Positions 1 through 10,058 of a stretch of DNA of 64,000 nt are shown here, piece after piece. Source of the DNA: Aplectana chamaeleonis. Its lineage: Eukaryota; Nematoda; Chromadorea; Rhabditida; Cosmocercidae. Position 1 is the stretch's first letter; every line of letters begins with the position of its first letter. The translations under genes were made by a program, and so were the position numbers. The notes under the pieces were generated by a model. That model did no database searches and had not been told where the DNA came from. It worked only from the letters and a program-made list of their open reading frames with translations. Location of the stretch: contig JAPDOI010000699.1 of the NCBI GenBank assembly GCA_029168955.1, forward strand, positions 62,001-126,000, written 5' to 3'.

Positions 1-1546
1 AATTTTTTGGAGAAAGCGAGTCGCAGAGTGGAAGATTGAGAGAACAGCCCCTAGGAAAACTTGATTCAAGCAAATCACCAACGATCTGAGGTACATCTGG
101 TGCAGTGTGGTCGATGTTAAGAACGTTTGCAAAGAATGGTAGCGTGTTATTCAGGCTGTACGAATCCTAGTGGCACCCACAGCAGTGTATTGGTTGAGAG
201 GTTGACCTGCTCCACCAGACGCCAACAGGGGAATAAATAAGTAAGTAACGGACCGCGTGTCCATATTGCGCACCAACGGCTGTTTTGCCATCGAGACCGT
301 GTGGCCTTGCTGCCCACTCATGCTAAGTTTTCAGTTTCTTGCCGTTTCTTCAAAACCTCCTTGTAGCTGGAAGATTTGTGCTGAGATAAACTTATACATC
401 TTTCTGGCCGGCAGGCATGAGACACCGAATTTTTTTTTCATACGGGTTCATTCATTACGAAAATCCTGGCTTTAGAATCTTCTGCCTTGATTGTCTGTGG
501 AGCGCGTGGTCTGATGCGCAGATAAGCCTTGGGGCGCGCGGTTTCTTTAGTTTTAAAATTAAAAATCAACGACACAAATTAAGGCAGAAAGAAAGCTTCG
601 GGAAAGATGAATGAAATTTATTGATAAGTGAAGTGAAAGACGGGGGCATTGGATCTTACAAGTTCCCTCGTCTATCATAGCAAAATCAAGCGTGATATGG
701 TTCAAAGCGTTGCGCTAATCTAACTTGGCATATGCAGATTGTCGTATTAGACCTTCCAAAAAATTTTTCTAGTTCCGTATCGTCGTGACTTCGCTCTGAT
801 AAATTTTCAGTGAAGCTTGTCATCCCTCACCTTCCAGTTCACTTAACAACAATGGGTATATGTTCGACCACCAAATTGTATTCTCAGCTACCACACTACA
901 ATTCCCAGGTTTTATTTCTCTCCAAATCAGTTTGAGCCATATTTTCTAAAATATCTGAAAACATTTCTCAGTCTTGAATGAAGTCATACTCTTTTCAGAA
1001 TTGCGGACTTATGAAACCTTGTTTCTTCCAAGAACATAAACCTTTAGAAACTGTTCTTTGTTTATATATTGAAGCGAAAGTGGACGAATCACACTGCAAC
1101 ACCCCGCTCATACGAAATAGCGAAGCTAGCGAAAAAATGATTAAGATAGCGATGTCAATGAACTACTATGACATGAACTAGCCTTCATCGTCATGCTCAA
1201 AAACTAGCTAAAGTAACCATACTCGAGCAATTAATTCGAACGACTTTGTATTGAAGATCTGTAATAGAAATGAGCGAAGAATGCATATTTTGATGTGTCA
1301 GTTTTGCTCAAATTAGTCATTTTGACTCGTTTTTAACGCGTGCAGCTGAGTGAGCGTTCTACAAGGAACCTTACGACCCCACTAACGTCCCTATCCCAAC
1401 AACTTTTTTGTAGGGGTATGGTGCTTTAATGTGCTGCATAGGGGCTTGCCATTCAACATTAGTAATCGCCTCATTGGCAAACGGAGACAACTACCACATC
1501 TACCACATTGAAAGGGTGATGTCTAGTCATTTCAAAAGTAACTCAC
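1..1546. other. No gene recognised; short dispersed repeat at 249-300
   Basis: I see no convincing exon, transposase or inverted repeat here. The stretch at about 249-300 (containing CGCGTGTCCATATTGCGCAC) resembles 18136-18215, so it is a small dispersed repeat. As the gene-1 exon to the right is on the minus strand and ends in a GT donor, this interval is probably its downstream intron, but no homologue of the next gene-2 exon could be found before the window edge. Confidence 0.5.
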
Positions 1547-1749
1547 GTTGAACTTAGGTACAGAAGTAAGAAAGTTGTTTATAACTCCTCCCCCAAGACC
1601 AACGATAAGAATCTCCTGTCTTGTGGTTGCGTTTTGCGCCACGGCGCCGTTTGCGAATAAACCGAGTATCATCACCCGGGCATACATCATAAATATGTGA
1701 CGTTTATTGATCTTCCACGCTTTCGTGTTGAAGTTCTTCCACGACAGAG
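1547..1749 (-). CDS. Exon of METTL13/spermidine-synthase-like methyltransferase, paralogue 1 (partial)
   Basis: This is an internal exon of a class I SAM-dependent methyltransferase-like protein. It translates as two leading bases then 67 codons, beginning LSWKNFNTKAWKINK and ending GGGVINNFLTSVPKFN. The run IVGLGGG is the Gly-rich motif I that binds the adenosyl-methionine (or decarboxylated SAM) moiety in this fold. It is bounded by an acceptor (ATTTCAG just above 1749) and a donor (GTGAGT, reading down from 1546). It aligns residue for residue, with the same splice phases, to the gene-2 exon at 38681-38880 (LTWNNFDTKHW, IIGLGGGIINNF). The next exon of this copy is not found between 1 and 1546, so it lies off the window, has diverged, or is lost. 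Family membership is from motif recognition. Substrate is unknown; METTL13 relatives methylate protein, spermidine synthases move aminopropyl groups. Confidence 0.8.
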
Positions 1750-1807
1750 CTGAAATGTTGGATACATTGAATTTGGATCGAGGAGGGTATGAATTTTGGA
1801 AACATAC

Positions 1808-1890
1808 GTGAGGGTGTTTCTAATAAGGTTTTTGAAAGATGAAGAGCTCCTTCGGGTCCTTTCCGTTGCAGAGTTCGGTATACGAAGAGT
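1808..1890 (-). CDS. Candidate preceding exon of methyltransferase paralogue 1
   Basis: An 83-bp block with an acceptor (CTTACAG) and donor (GTATGT) encodes one base, 27 codons and one base in an open frame reading LFVYRTLQRKGPEGALHLSK. Its trailing phase (one base) matches the two leading bases needed by the exon at 1547-1749, leaving a short 58-bp intron typical of nematodes. I cannot identify the residues with a known motif and found no matching exon in gene 2, so the call rests on splice signals and phase only. A competing open frame in the same stretch (SSYTELCNGKDPKE) ends at a TAG before the donor. Confidence 0.4.
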
Positions 1891-2281
1891 CTGTAAGTTT
1901 GGCATGGTATTTCGATTCAGGGTTAGGCGATTGGTCGCTTGGCGAAGAGGAACCACCGGCCATGATCAAAAAACCCATGCTAAGTTGCGGCGTAGGTGAA
2001 GGCGCAGCGAAAGGAGGTGAGAGAAATATTACGAATTTTCCGATCTGGTAAGGGTCACCCCCTTAAGTTCTTGTATAAACGAATATGTGGCTGCTGGCAC
2101 AATTAGGTATAGCTCCTCTTTCCCATTGAGCTGAAAAGATGTTGAGCACGCCATATACGGTCTCTGTGAAAAGTTTAATAGGAAATGTGTATTGCATAGT
2201 GTCAGCTGACACTGGGTGAAGCTTGAAAGCAGTATCACAAGGTAGCCGAGTTGGACGCAGAGCTCAGATGTCAGGCAGAAC
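1891..2281. other. No feature recognised
   Basis: Non-repetitive, no coding exon that I can support. A partial extra copy of the MITE terminus of the next feature (CTTGAAAGCAGTATCAC) sits at about 2222-2240. Confidence 0.4.
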
Positions 2282-2748
2282 TTGAAAGCAGTGTTCACGA
2301 TTACCTTCACGTTCGAGCTCACCACGTAATGCAGAAGTTCTGGAAGCCCACATAGCAACCGTGTCTAGGAAGGACGCGAAAACCGTCTTTTCGCATTGAA
2401 ATAAGATCGCCCTTATTTCCGTTGGCCTTCGAGGGTGGAAGAATTGCTTGCTTTGACGGAATGAGAGCTAACAAAGCAGTCGAAAGGTATTGCTTACTTG
2501 GTAGGACTCATCTTTTGATTGTTAATTGTTAGCACAGTCTTAAACTTTTAGTTGTTCTTATCGAATGGGCTTATCTAGACCAGAATGCGTTCTTGGGTCT
2601 TCAATACATACCTTTGTTTCTAATCATTTTTAATCATTTCACGCCCGTGTTGGACGCTCTCTTGATACTAGAACCTTAGGTTCCTTCTCAAAAATCATTT
2701 TACAGCGAAAACTCCACGACACTGATCAACGTGAACGCTGCCTTGAAA
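2282..2748. mobile_element. Degenerate MITE with TTTAAAGGCAGTGTTCAC-type ends
   Basis: The left end CTTGAAAGCAGTGTTCACGA and the right end (reverse complement CAAGGCAGCGTTCACG) are imperfect inverted repeats 467 bp apart, the size of better preserved copies at 7375-7865 and 29698-30186. No open reading frame of note. Internal sequence is too diverged for me to assign a subfamily. Confidence 0.5.
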
Positions 2749-3870
2749 GGCTTCGCTTGTGATGAAGCAAGGTTACTCGTTTTTTTTCCGTAGTAACTTC
2801 TTTTTAAATTCTGAGTAACACTGCATATAGTCAAGGACACAAAAAGGCCATATATGAGGTGAAAAAGACAGCCTCAACTCCTCAAATTTTTTTCATCAAA
2901 TAACTTGTGGGCATTGAGTATGTTACTTGAAGTGTTCAATCAACATACTTCTGTGCCATAGGTTAGTTATCCCATATCGCAAAAAGCATACCCATGCGAT
3001 ACAAGTGATAACTAACTCTCATCTAAAAAGAAACCTACTCCAACGATTCACCTAATTCATTCATGCGACATATTATGCCATGCTGTTTATGATACCAGCA
3101 AACTTTAAGCCAACTGCTTTATTCTTGAGGTAGCAAGCTTAGAACTCACTGCTTCGAACTTGGAGCAGCGAACTTGAAAATCCCGCTTCAGACATATTCT
3201 GTTCCAACCCCGTCATTCTCCCCGCGGAACGGCAGAAACAAAAGGTTGCCGAAGAATTCAGTCCCGCCCGACCACAGTGATCTACTAATCCCACCGCTGT
3301 GTTTCAACTTGAATGACCGCGGCAGCTCAATGAGGAAGTCGTTAAAAAATCTCACGTTTCATTGTCTCCGCCAGCCGTGTCATACACTTGGAAGCATGCA
3401 TCACTCATTTGACTGCAAAGTTCATCTATCTAAAAATCTAAGATTAGCAAACTCTGACCGTCTCGTGGGAGTTCGTCCGCTGCAGTTCACTAATTGAGTA
3501 ACGTTTAACTCACCACATACTTGGTTTTATTTATCAGCTTGCTTCGTATAAGCCTTTCTCTGTTTTTTGTTGCTGTCTAAAATTGAACATTTTGGCGCAT
3601 CAGTCAGTATGATTTCTTCAAAACAGCAAAGCAACTTTGGTTTTATCTTTCGTGAGAAAAATCCCGTTAAATGTTGCGGAGCTGGATATTTAAGGCCTTG
3701 GAAAGTAGCTCACTCACCTCTTCTTTGAAACAAATCTGTGGCTTGAAGTGTTGTCGCATTGAACACTTTTCATCATTTCCAGTACTCCAAAGAATCGAGC
3801 CTTCTGTTGTGTGAGTGGGCCATACCTGCGTATGGAGAAAGATGAGATGAAGGCTCGGCGTCGTCAATTA
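2749..3870. other. No feature recognised
   Basis: No transposon ends, tandem repeats or supportable exons were seen. The longest open frame (3174-3497, plus) has no recognisable motif and no convincing splice context. Confidence 0.4.
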
Positions 3871-5141
3871 CAGGGTGTTCCAAAATTATTGGCGCGCAGA
3901 TATTGATGTGTTTTTCGAAACCTACGCTGGATTTTAAGAATAATCGAAATGCATAGATTTATTCATACTAGTTTTAACGCAGAACAGTGGCTAGATCTAG
4001 AAATGCCCGCCAGATGAATATCGGCTCGAAGTAGTCTCAGGAAGACGTCGCAGCAGTCACGGAGGTAGTCGTCATTTATTTCATCCGAAGCTTCCTTGAC
4101 GACAGCTTTCCAGTGAGCCAGTTTGCATTTCGATAATCACAGATCTCAGTCTATCAGGAACCACACTTGAAAGTCCAGTGGGTGCAGGTCCTACGAGCAG
4201 GACCGCAGTTTGGCTCAGGGTAGCACACTTCGACACCACTCTTAAGCTGATTTCAATTTGTTTGCGTATCCATGGTCTAGTGTGAGCCAGCAGAGTCTGC
4301 TGCCGAATCGGAATGTTCAACAGCGGATCAAAACCATCTCTAGACCCGTTTTCCTGCTAACTTCCTTGTTGACTGCTATGCCAGAATCCACAAAAAACGG
4401 CGGATTTCCAGTCTCGCTAGCGATGTATTCCGAAACTATCACAGAAGTCGTATGAGCAGTCCAACCAGTGACGTTTTCTCGCATTAAGACGTTATTGTCT
4501 CTTCTAGCTTTGTCCCTTCTAGCTCCTATCCAGTCGTTTTCGCATTTCTTTATCAACCTTAGACTGATATTTTGTTCCATCTAAAAGCTCCATGACGCAA
4601 TTCATTATTGCGGTGCAACGGTGCAGGAGCTTCCTGAACTTTCGGTCTCCATTCAGCTTCTTGTCAGTGGATACCGGGTAGGTCTGCTCCAAATGGTGTT
4701 AACAAAGATTCAGCTTCTTCCCGATGAGTTTCAAGATGGCTGCCAACCACAGGTTCCATTCTCTAGCTATCCACTACATCGACAGTCGTGAATTGCGGTT
4801 GACTCGCGCACTCATCCTCTTAACGACCTTAGACGAGTACTGATATCAATGTTTTTACAGGCTATGCCAGAGATTGGACTGAGCTGACTAAGACGACTGA
4901 TAGCATTCAGGGTAAGCCCGAGCTGATTGGCGATGTGTCTCGTCGTGTGCGTCAAATTTCGCGTTGCGATGATGGCGCCTCGATCATACTAACTTAGACA
5001 TCAATATCTACAGAATAGTGGAAAGAAATACAGAGCTGAGACCCGAAGGGATTCGAAGAATCAAAATAGCAAGAATATGAATATCTAAACCCCTCATGAA
5101 ATAGAAGCCAATTTGCGCGCCAATATATTTGGAACTTCCTG
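3871..5141 (-). mobile_element. Tc1/mariner transposon, full length but inactivated
   Basis: Terminal inverted repeats of about 28 bp (left CAGGGTGTTCCAAAATTATT, right as reverse complement CAGGAAGTTCCAAATATATT, both continuing GGCGCGCA) sit next to TA dinucleotides, the hallmark target of this superfamily. The length, 1271 bp, is normal for a mariner. The minus strand holds a broken transposase. PPFFVDSGIAVNKEV (about 4360-4410) matches the segment before the second catalytic Asp. LHPLDFQVW (about 4150-4175) matches the third-Asp block usually written NPLDYSVW. The helical C-terminus YLRDCCDVFLRLLRADIH follows (about 4015-4070). Reading requires at least two frame changes and passes stop codons, so it is a dead relic that could at most be mobilised in trans. 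Confidence 0.85.
4000..5080 (-). pseudogene. Mariner transposase pseudogene
   Basis: This is the decayed coding part of the element spanning 3871-5141. Open segments are 4317-4580 (central catalytic region) and 4081-4320 in another frame, followed by a third frame carrying DFQVW and the C-terminal helices. The N-terminal DNA-binding part (above about 4600) is too diverged for me to read. Stops and frame changes between segments rule out a functional enzyme. Confidence 0.75.
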
Positions 5142-5885
5142 TAGTAACGGCAATGTGTATGTGATTCTATCTAGAAGTCGCGAAGCAAGGGAACAAGGGC
5201 GTGATTAATATCGGTAGAATGATTTAGAGTCTCAGACCAGCGTAGCGGCTTTCAAATAACATTACACAGACAATTTGTTCCTAGCTTGTTTGTGAGGACG
5301 TCACGGTTTCCCGATTTTCCGAAATCCAACTGGCCGACACAGGTCGAACATTAGAATTCGGCATGAAAACTAGACCCAATCAACCCTTTGTGCCTCGTAG
5401 AAGATCAAGGGTGCCTCGTAGTATTTAAGAACGAAAGTGCGACGAAAACTGGTCGGGAAATGGGTGAAACCGGCCAGCCAACCCATTGGGCCATTCGCCC
5501 ACTTCCTATAACAGTTGCCCTGAATTCGTGTTACCGTAAGAACAGACACCTTTTTTTTTTTTTGGATATTCTTCATCGCGAAAGGTTCTAACATCCCAGC
5601 ATGTACATTGACCCCTGTCATGTTCGAACAAATTTTGGTACAGGAAACAGAAAGTAAAGCCACTTACCTAAGAATTTTGTAGCGCTAAACCATTTCCCCA
5701 ACTTCAGGTTCGATGCATTGTCCGCAGTCTCCCTGAGGACAACGCGTCGAACCTGACACACAAAGGGGCATGATTAATTTCTTCAGAGGTTTCTTTAAAC
5801 AGGTTTGCTCCTCTCTTCGAGTGTTTAGTGGGGACACTTCCCTAATAACCTCTTCTTGATGGACTCACCCAAAAACATCGGATTT
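5142..5885. other. No feature recognised
   Basis: No element ends or exons identified; a T11-12 homopolymer lies near 5551-5562. Confidence 0.4.
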
Positions 5886-5910
5886 TATCGTGAACACTGC
5901 CTTCAATTCA
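5886..5910. repeat. Solo terminus of the GGCAGTGTTCACGA MITE family
   Basis: The run TTTATCGTGAACACTGCCTT is a right end of the family. I could not find a matching left end upstream, so this is either a solo remnant or its partner has decayed. Confidence 0.5.
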
Positions 5911-6500
5911 ATCAATAACAGCTGGCAATTTTTTTGTATAATATAAAGCGAAAAATGGAGAGGTGGTACGTCAGTACTGGGCTAAGTAGATATTTACCGC
6001 TTCGGGAAAGGCTCTCCCCCGTATTAGCAAAAATTTGTGGAAGGGAGAGTCGTAGGTATTGATGTCCTCAGATTCGTATAAGTTTGTTCGGTCCGTTTCT
6101 GTACACGGCGTTCGCCATGACAGCTGTTCACATCATAAAAAGGAGACAGTCGTTCCGCACATTCACGATAAATGAATTTTAATGAAGAATTTTTCTTACC
6201 GTAATGGAAAACAACATGAGAAAGACAGCTGCAGAGGAGCTCATAGAATATCTACCGAGCATTACTGTGTGTAGCCGACACGCCTGAACGACTCCGAATA
6301 AAGTGAAATCGGGCAGTTTTTTGTGGTAATACGACCGAAGCTAATAATATTGACATGCACTAACGGCTACACAAAGCTTCATCAGATCCGCTCCTGTTGT
6401 TATCTGTAATAACTTTTGTGTTAGCGAAAGCGGGGATCGAGGACCAAATACAACATTTAGCACTACACAAATTTATTGAGCCAGCGCGACAGGTACTATA
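5911..6500. other. No feature recognised
   Basis: Nothing supportable: no exon with splice signals and no repeat structure that I can see. Confidence 0.35.
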
Positions 6501-6502
6501 CT

Positions 6503-6632
6503 TTTGCATTTTTAGATTTTTTCGAATATTCGACTTTCGAATAATTCGGACCTCTGAAGCTTACGAATTTTCAACTTTTCGAATAATTCGAAGTCGACTT
6601 TTTCAATCGAATGATTTTTCGAATCATTCCCA
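6503..6632. repeat. Cryptically simple TTCGAATAATTCG-rich tract
   Basis: The motif TTCGAATAATTCG and close variants (TTCGAATATTCG, TTCGAATCATTC) recur in about 125 bp. The motif is self-complementary, so it reads the same on both strands. It could be an eroded member of the hAT-like family whose interior consists of short degenerate repeats (see 29228-31342 and 45044-45136), but the CAGGGGTGTGCGG terminus is absent. Confidence 0.5.
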
Positions 6633-6669
6633 TAGCAGACGATCAGCGGCGAAGCGTCAAGGCGTCGGA

Positions 6670-6750
6670 GCATAATGCGCCAGCGCGCAAACGCTAGCGC
6701 ATGACGCTCGACGGCTGGCGCATTCAACGTGCCTGAGGACGGCACGTGGT
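6670..6750. repeat. Pair of small hairpins
   Basis: AATGCGCCAGC (6673-6683) pairs with GCTGGCGCATT (6713-6723), and immediately after it ACGTGCC pairs with GGCACGT around a 7-base loop (6728-6748). Probably the core of a small foldback element; ends not resolved. Confidence 0.45.
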
Positions 6751-7374
6751 TACCGATGGTATCGGCAATATTAGTGACTGAAGCTACTGCCGCTATGAAC
6801 CTACCGTCACCTACAAGCCGGCTGCAGTGGTCGCTGGGCAGTCAGATCAATAACAAACGATGAAGATGCAAACCCCCATCATAACCCGTTATTGGGCTCA
6901 ACCACTCTAGACCTAAAAAATTCATTTGGCGTAAAATATACCCAATACGAAAACTCTAAAGATCCTTGATCGTTGACATTAGTCAGCAACATATGAAGCG
7001 CTTAGGGCTCAAACAGACATGCAGAACGCCATGGAGTCTGCAAGGCATCGGGTATGATAGGTACATTCCTCATTGAAAAGTGAAAGGATTTCGTGTGCAG
7101 TTGGTGAGTTTCAAGAAGAAATCTCAAAAAATGATCGACTTCTGAAACGAGTATGCAGAACAAGTGGTAGCGGTTTTCAAAAAAAGGGATGAGGCTATGG
7201 AAGGAGGATATGGTTTCCGAGGGATTATGCAAAACGTAGCGAAATTCATCCGCAGTGGGAAATTTTCTTGCATCCCATATAAACTCAGCTAGACATTTAA
7301 AACCCGGTTCGAATCCCATAGGTTACCAGAAGACAAGTGCCATATATCTATCATGTTGTGAGAAGGGGGTTAGC
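6751..7374. other. No feature recognised
   Basis: The open frame 7002-7319 (minus) has no recognisable motif. The string GGTTCGAATCC at 7304-7314 looks like a tRNA T-loop, but no cloverleaf can be folded around it. Confidence 0.35.
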
Positions 7375-7865
7375 TTAAAGGTAGTGTTCACGATAATCTT
7401 CGATTTTGAGATTATTCGCTAAATCGATTGTTTGGCCACCGTTAGAACTGAAATGACGAAGAAATCGTGAAAAACGCACCAGAAGTACACGAAATCCTTT
7501 ACTCTCACCCCACCTTTTACTCTTACTGGAACTGTTCGTTGTGGCAATAAAATCTTTAGTGGACCCGTCTTTGCAATGTGCTATTAACTGTTGCTCTGTT
7601 CTACCCGTCGGATTACAACTAATACCGTATTGCCTGAAATATTCTTCCAGTTTTGATAAACCCAATTCTTCACCAGTGACAACCACCGTGAACATGTTCA
7701 TCGAATCGGACAACTAGTCCAGGCCAGAGAATAATGTCACTGAAATAAGACGTTTTGGTGCATTTCAAGCTATTTCTTCGTAACTTTGGTAACGATTGGT
7801 GGCCAAGGCATTGTTTTGAGTGCAGAACTCGAGAACGAAAAATCATCGTGAACACTGCCTTTAAA
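7375..7865 (+). mobile_element. MITE family A, complete copy (491 bp)
   Basis: Ends TTAAAGGTAGTGTTCACGA and (reverse complement) TTTAAAGGCAGTGTTCACGA are inverted repeats flanked by TTAA. The interior matches copies at 29698-30186 and, inverted, 31868-32358 over its whole length; shared landmarks are AATGACGAAGAAATCG, GACCCGTCTTT and GGACAACTAGTCCA. It carries no transposase. The TTAA-like flank would fit piggyBac-type targeting, but terminal bases do not settle the superfamily. Confidence 0.85.
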
Positions 7866-8460
7866 GGAAGTGATGGCGATGAAAAAGTTGTGGAACGAAC
7901 CATGGATATCAGTTTGATTCGCAAACGGCTAAAAGACCACGAAGGTTACGCCTCATGAAACGAGCTATAAATAGAGGTATTAAGATCCTAAGTTTCCAAT
8001 TTGTGCACACGTGCCCAGCTCCCCCCAAAAGATCGCAGTCTCATGTTGAGCAGTCAAAATCATTCAAAAAGCCAGAAATAAATGCAATAAATGTCAAAAT
8101 CAGCCAGCACTAAACGCAAATTTGACTAATAAAATAGCTGAAAAATAGACACAAGCCCTTCATTCAATATTGAACTCGAATAAGACAGAAATATTCAAGC
8201 AGGTCCTACCAAAGCTTATTGTCAATCGATTAAATTCTAATTTGACGCCAGCTGACGCTCTTGGTATTAGAGATCATCGATGCCGGTGGTGTGGAGTTGG
8301 CTCGTCCACTATCAAAAGACAGGGAAGTTCTGGCTTACAATTAGACCCAAAACAAGGGTTTTCTCTTTAAAATTTTCTTGTAAGTCTAACTTCTCCGAAT
8401 CCAGAGAAGAGTTTAGAGCTGAAAAGAAGACGAATATGTTTTATCGCATCACTGCCTATA
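7861..8460 (+). mobile_element. MITE family D, abutting family A
   Basis: This unit begins in the TTTAAAGG shared with the right end of the family-A copy and ends at CACTGCCTATA. Its body matches the spacer of the large palindrome (21953-22508); shared landmarks are CAAAAGATCGCAG, GATCATCGATGCCG/GGTCGTCGATGCCG and CTCGTC(C)ACYATCAAAAGACA. In both places it follows a family-A sequence in the same orientation, so A+D moves or was duplicated as a composite. Confidence 0.75.
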
Positions 8461-8704
8461 ATAATATGAGAGAGAGGATAGCTCACACCTTGGTCGAGAA
8501 TTGCACAAGAATGACGGCGGAATTTCCCTCGATACAGCTGGGGAATTCCCATCGAATCGAGGTAGGCGAAGGGAATCTCTTAGAGCAGGTTTTTCCTTGT
8601 TTTCTCGAGTGGTGGTCTCACACATTTCCAACCGTGACTAACTCTTGAAGTTCAATTAAGCCGTCTCCCGACTTTCGGGCACTCCGGCGTTTACTGTGCG
8701 TCTC
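8461..8704. other. No feature recognised
   Basis: Short interval without repeat structure or supportable exon. Confidence 0.35.
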
Positions 8705-8952
8705 TGGGCCGAATTCCGGTCCGCAATAGAGTCTCGACACGCTTTGCGGCCGCACGCTCCCGAGTCAGAAGAGCTTCAGGAGCCGCGCCGATCTGCTGAC
8801 TCTAGGAGGGTTTCGGAAACTGGAAACTAAGAGAAATTGGAAAAAGTAATATGAAAAAGCCACATCGAGTCGGCTTTGGCGCTGGAAACCCGACTGACTC
8901 GAGCGCGTGCGGCTGCAAAACGGGTCGGGACGCGATTCCGGACCGGAATTTG
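8705..8952. mobile_element. Foldback/MITE hairpin of about 245 bp
   Basis: GCCGAATTCCGGTCCGCAAT (from 8709) and the following GCGGCCGCACGCTCCCGAGTCAG block (to about 8768) are matched in reverse complement by 8897-8950 (CTGACTCGAGCGCGTGCGGC to GGACCGGAATT). Arms are about 60 bp with roughly 80 percent identity by eye. It lies just downstream of a candidate donor site (8996), so if the neighbouring exons are real it sits in an intron. Confidence 0.65.
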
Positions 8953-8996
8953 GTTCAGATAAGCAAAGTACAACAGCTCGAGAACGCTCCACTTAC

Positions 8997-9246
8997 CCGA
9001 ACGAACAACCCATTCTCCTAATATTTCAGAAGAATGATTCGAGACGAAAGGTATATCAGCTTGAGCAAGTTTGATTTTCAGCTCCTCGCTTTCCTGCGTG
9101 AGCGGTCGAATCCCATGTGACAACAACATCTTCTCTGAAAAGAAAAACTCTTCTGAATTTATATCGAGAACGATTTGAAGTGGTTTCTTACTCTCCATTA
9201 GGTAGTCGAGAATCGTTCTGACGTACACGGAAGCATCGCAGCTGCA
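8997..9246 (-). CDS. Two candidate exons of an unidentified gene
   Basis: Two phase-compatible exons are proposed on the minus strand. The first, 9192-9246 (55 bp), is preceded by an acceptor and followed by donor GTAAGA. The second, 8997-9134 (138 bp), is preceded by TTTTTCTTTTCAG and followed by the strong donor GTAAGT. The intron between them is 57 bp, a common nematode size. The joined frame reads CSCDASVYVRTILDYLMEK then LLSHGIRPLTQESEELKIK and continues to GEWVVRSG. The intron is also open in the same frame, so retention would still give a continuous protein. I do not recognise the product. The helical, charged composition is compatible with a soluble domain. Further exons were not found. 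Confidence 0.45.
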
Positions 9247-9263
9247 CTATCGAACTTGTTTCG

Positions 9264-9774
9264 CGGTTTTTCCGATTCGAGAAGGTTCAGCCTTTGCTTC
9301 AGGTCACCATTAGAAGGAAAAACGGAGGTTTCCATTTACATGGTATGACCACCACGGAAAATCCATCGTATTGTGGGCAGAATAGCGGAGCACAGCAAGG
9401 ATAGTTATGTGCGGAGTGGAGGTGAGGGGGTTCAGGAGGTTCAGGGGACAAGAGACGATAAACAGGGGACCACTGCTGTTTTGTTGAGATTAGAACCGCG
9501 AAGCGACATTACACTATGGTCGAGAATCAGTCTCGAAGTCGAAGGTTGGGACGGACGACGAAGCGAGTGCTTCGACGACGAACAAGCTTTTTCCAACTTT
9601 TTCCAAGAACTGATATATATCTGCATCCATGCATTCTTTCTTTCTCATTGATGTAATGAAAAATAGCATTCCAAAATTTAAAAAAATTAAAACATTAATA
9701 TTTTCTAGCTTCATCTTTAGATCGTCTCTATTTGATTTGGAAAAGACAAGATCATCGAAATTACAATAGTAAAG
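9264..9774. other. No supportable gene
   Basis: An open frame on the minus strand (9514-9650) reads IYQFLEKVGKSLFVVEALAS but lacks clear splice boundaries and runs into the GC-rich hairpin to its right. I leave it uncalled. Confidence 0.35.
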
Positions 9775-10058
9775 TGTGCCCGAATGAGAATGGCGGCTTA
9801 CGCGGCCGGCGTGCTTGGCAGGCGGCCGTCGCATTCGCCGCCCCTGGACGAGTGTTGATATCAACGACGGCCGTTCCTCTCCCACCGTCTGCAGAGCTGA
9901 TTGATCGGCGCAGTGCTTGTTGCCAGCCGGTGCCGGCCCTGTTCGTAGTCGATGGCGGTGGAGCCTTTTCGCATGCTCGTCCGAGAGCGGCGAACGGGCG
10001 CGATGGCCGCCTGCCAAGCACACCGGCCGCATGGGCAGCCATTCTCATTTGGACGCAC
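9775..10058. mobile_element. GC-rich hairpin MITE (about 284 bp)
   Basis: The left arm GTGCCCGAATGAGAATGGC (9776) through GTGCTTGGCAGGCGGCC (about 9830) is repeated in reverse complement at 9998-10058. Arms are about 60 bp and the GC-rich loop has no recognised content. Several overlapping open frames here are a by-product of high GC and the inverted repeat. Confidence 0.75.

Noticed and set aside
1687..1956. 89-codon minus-strand frame starting MVPLRQATNRLTLNRN
   Set aside because: It overlaps the methyltransferase exon in the wrong frame; the exon frame is supported by its paralogue at 38681-38880.
7295..7320. Possible tRNA T-loop (GGTTCGAATCC)
   Set aside because: No 5-bp stem around the loop, no acceptor stem or anticodon arm could be folded from neighbouring bases.
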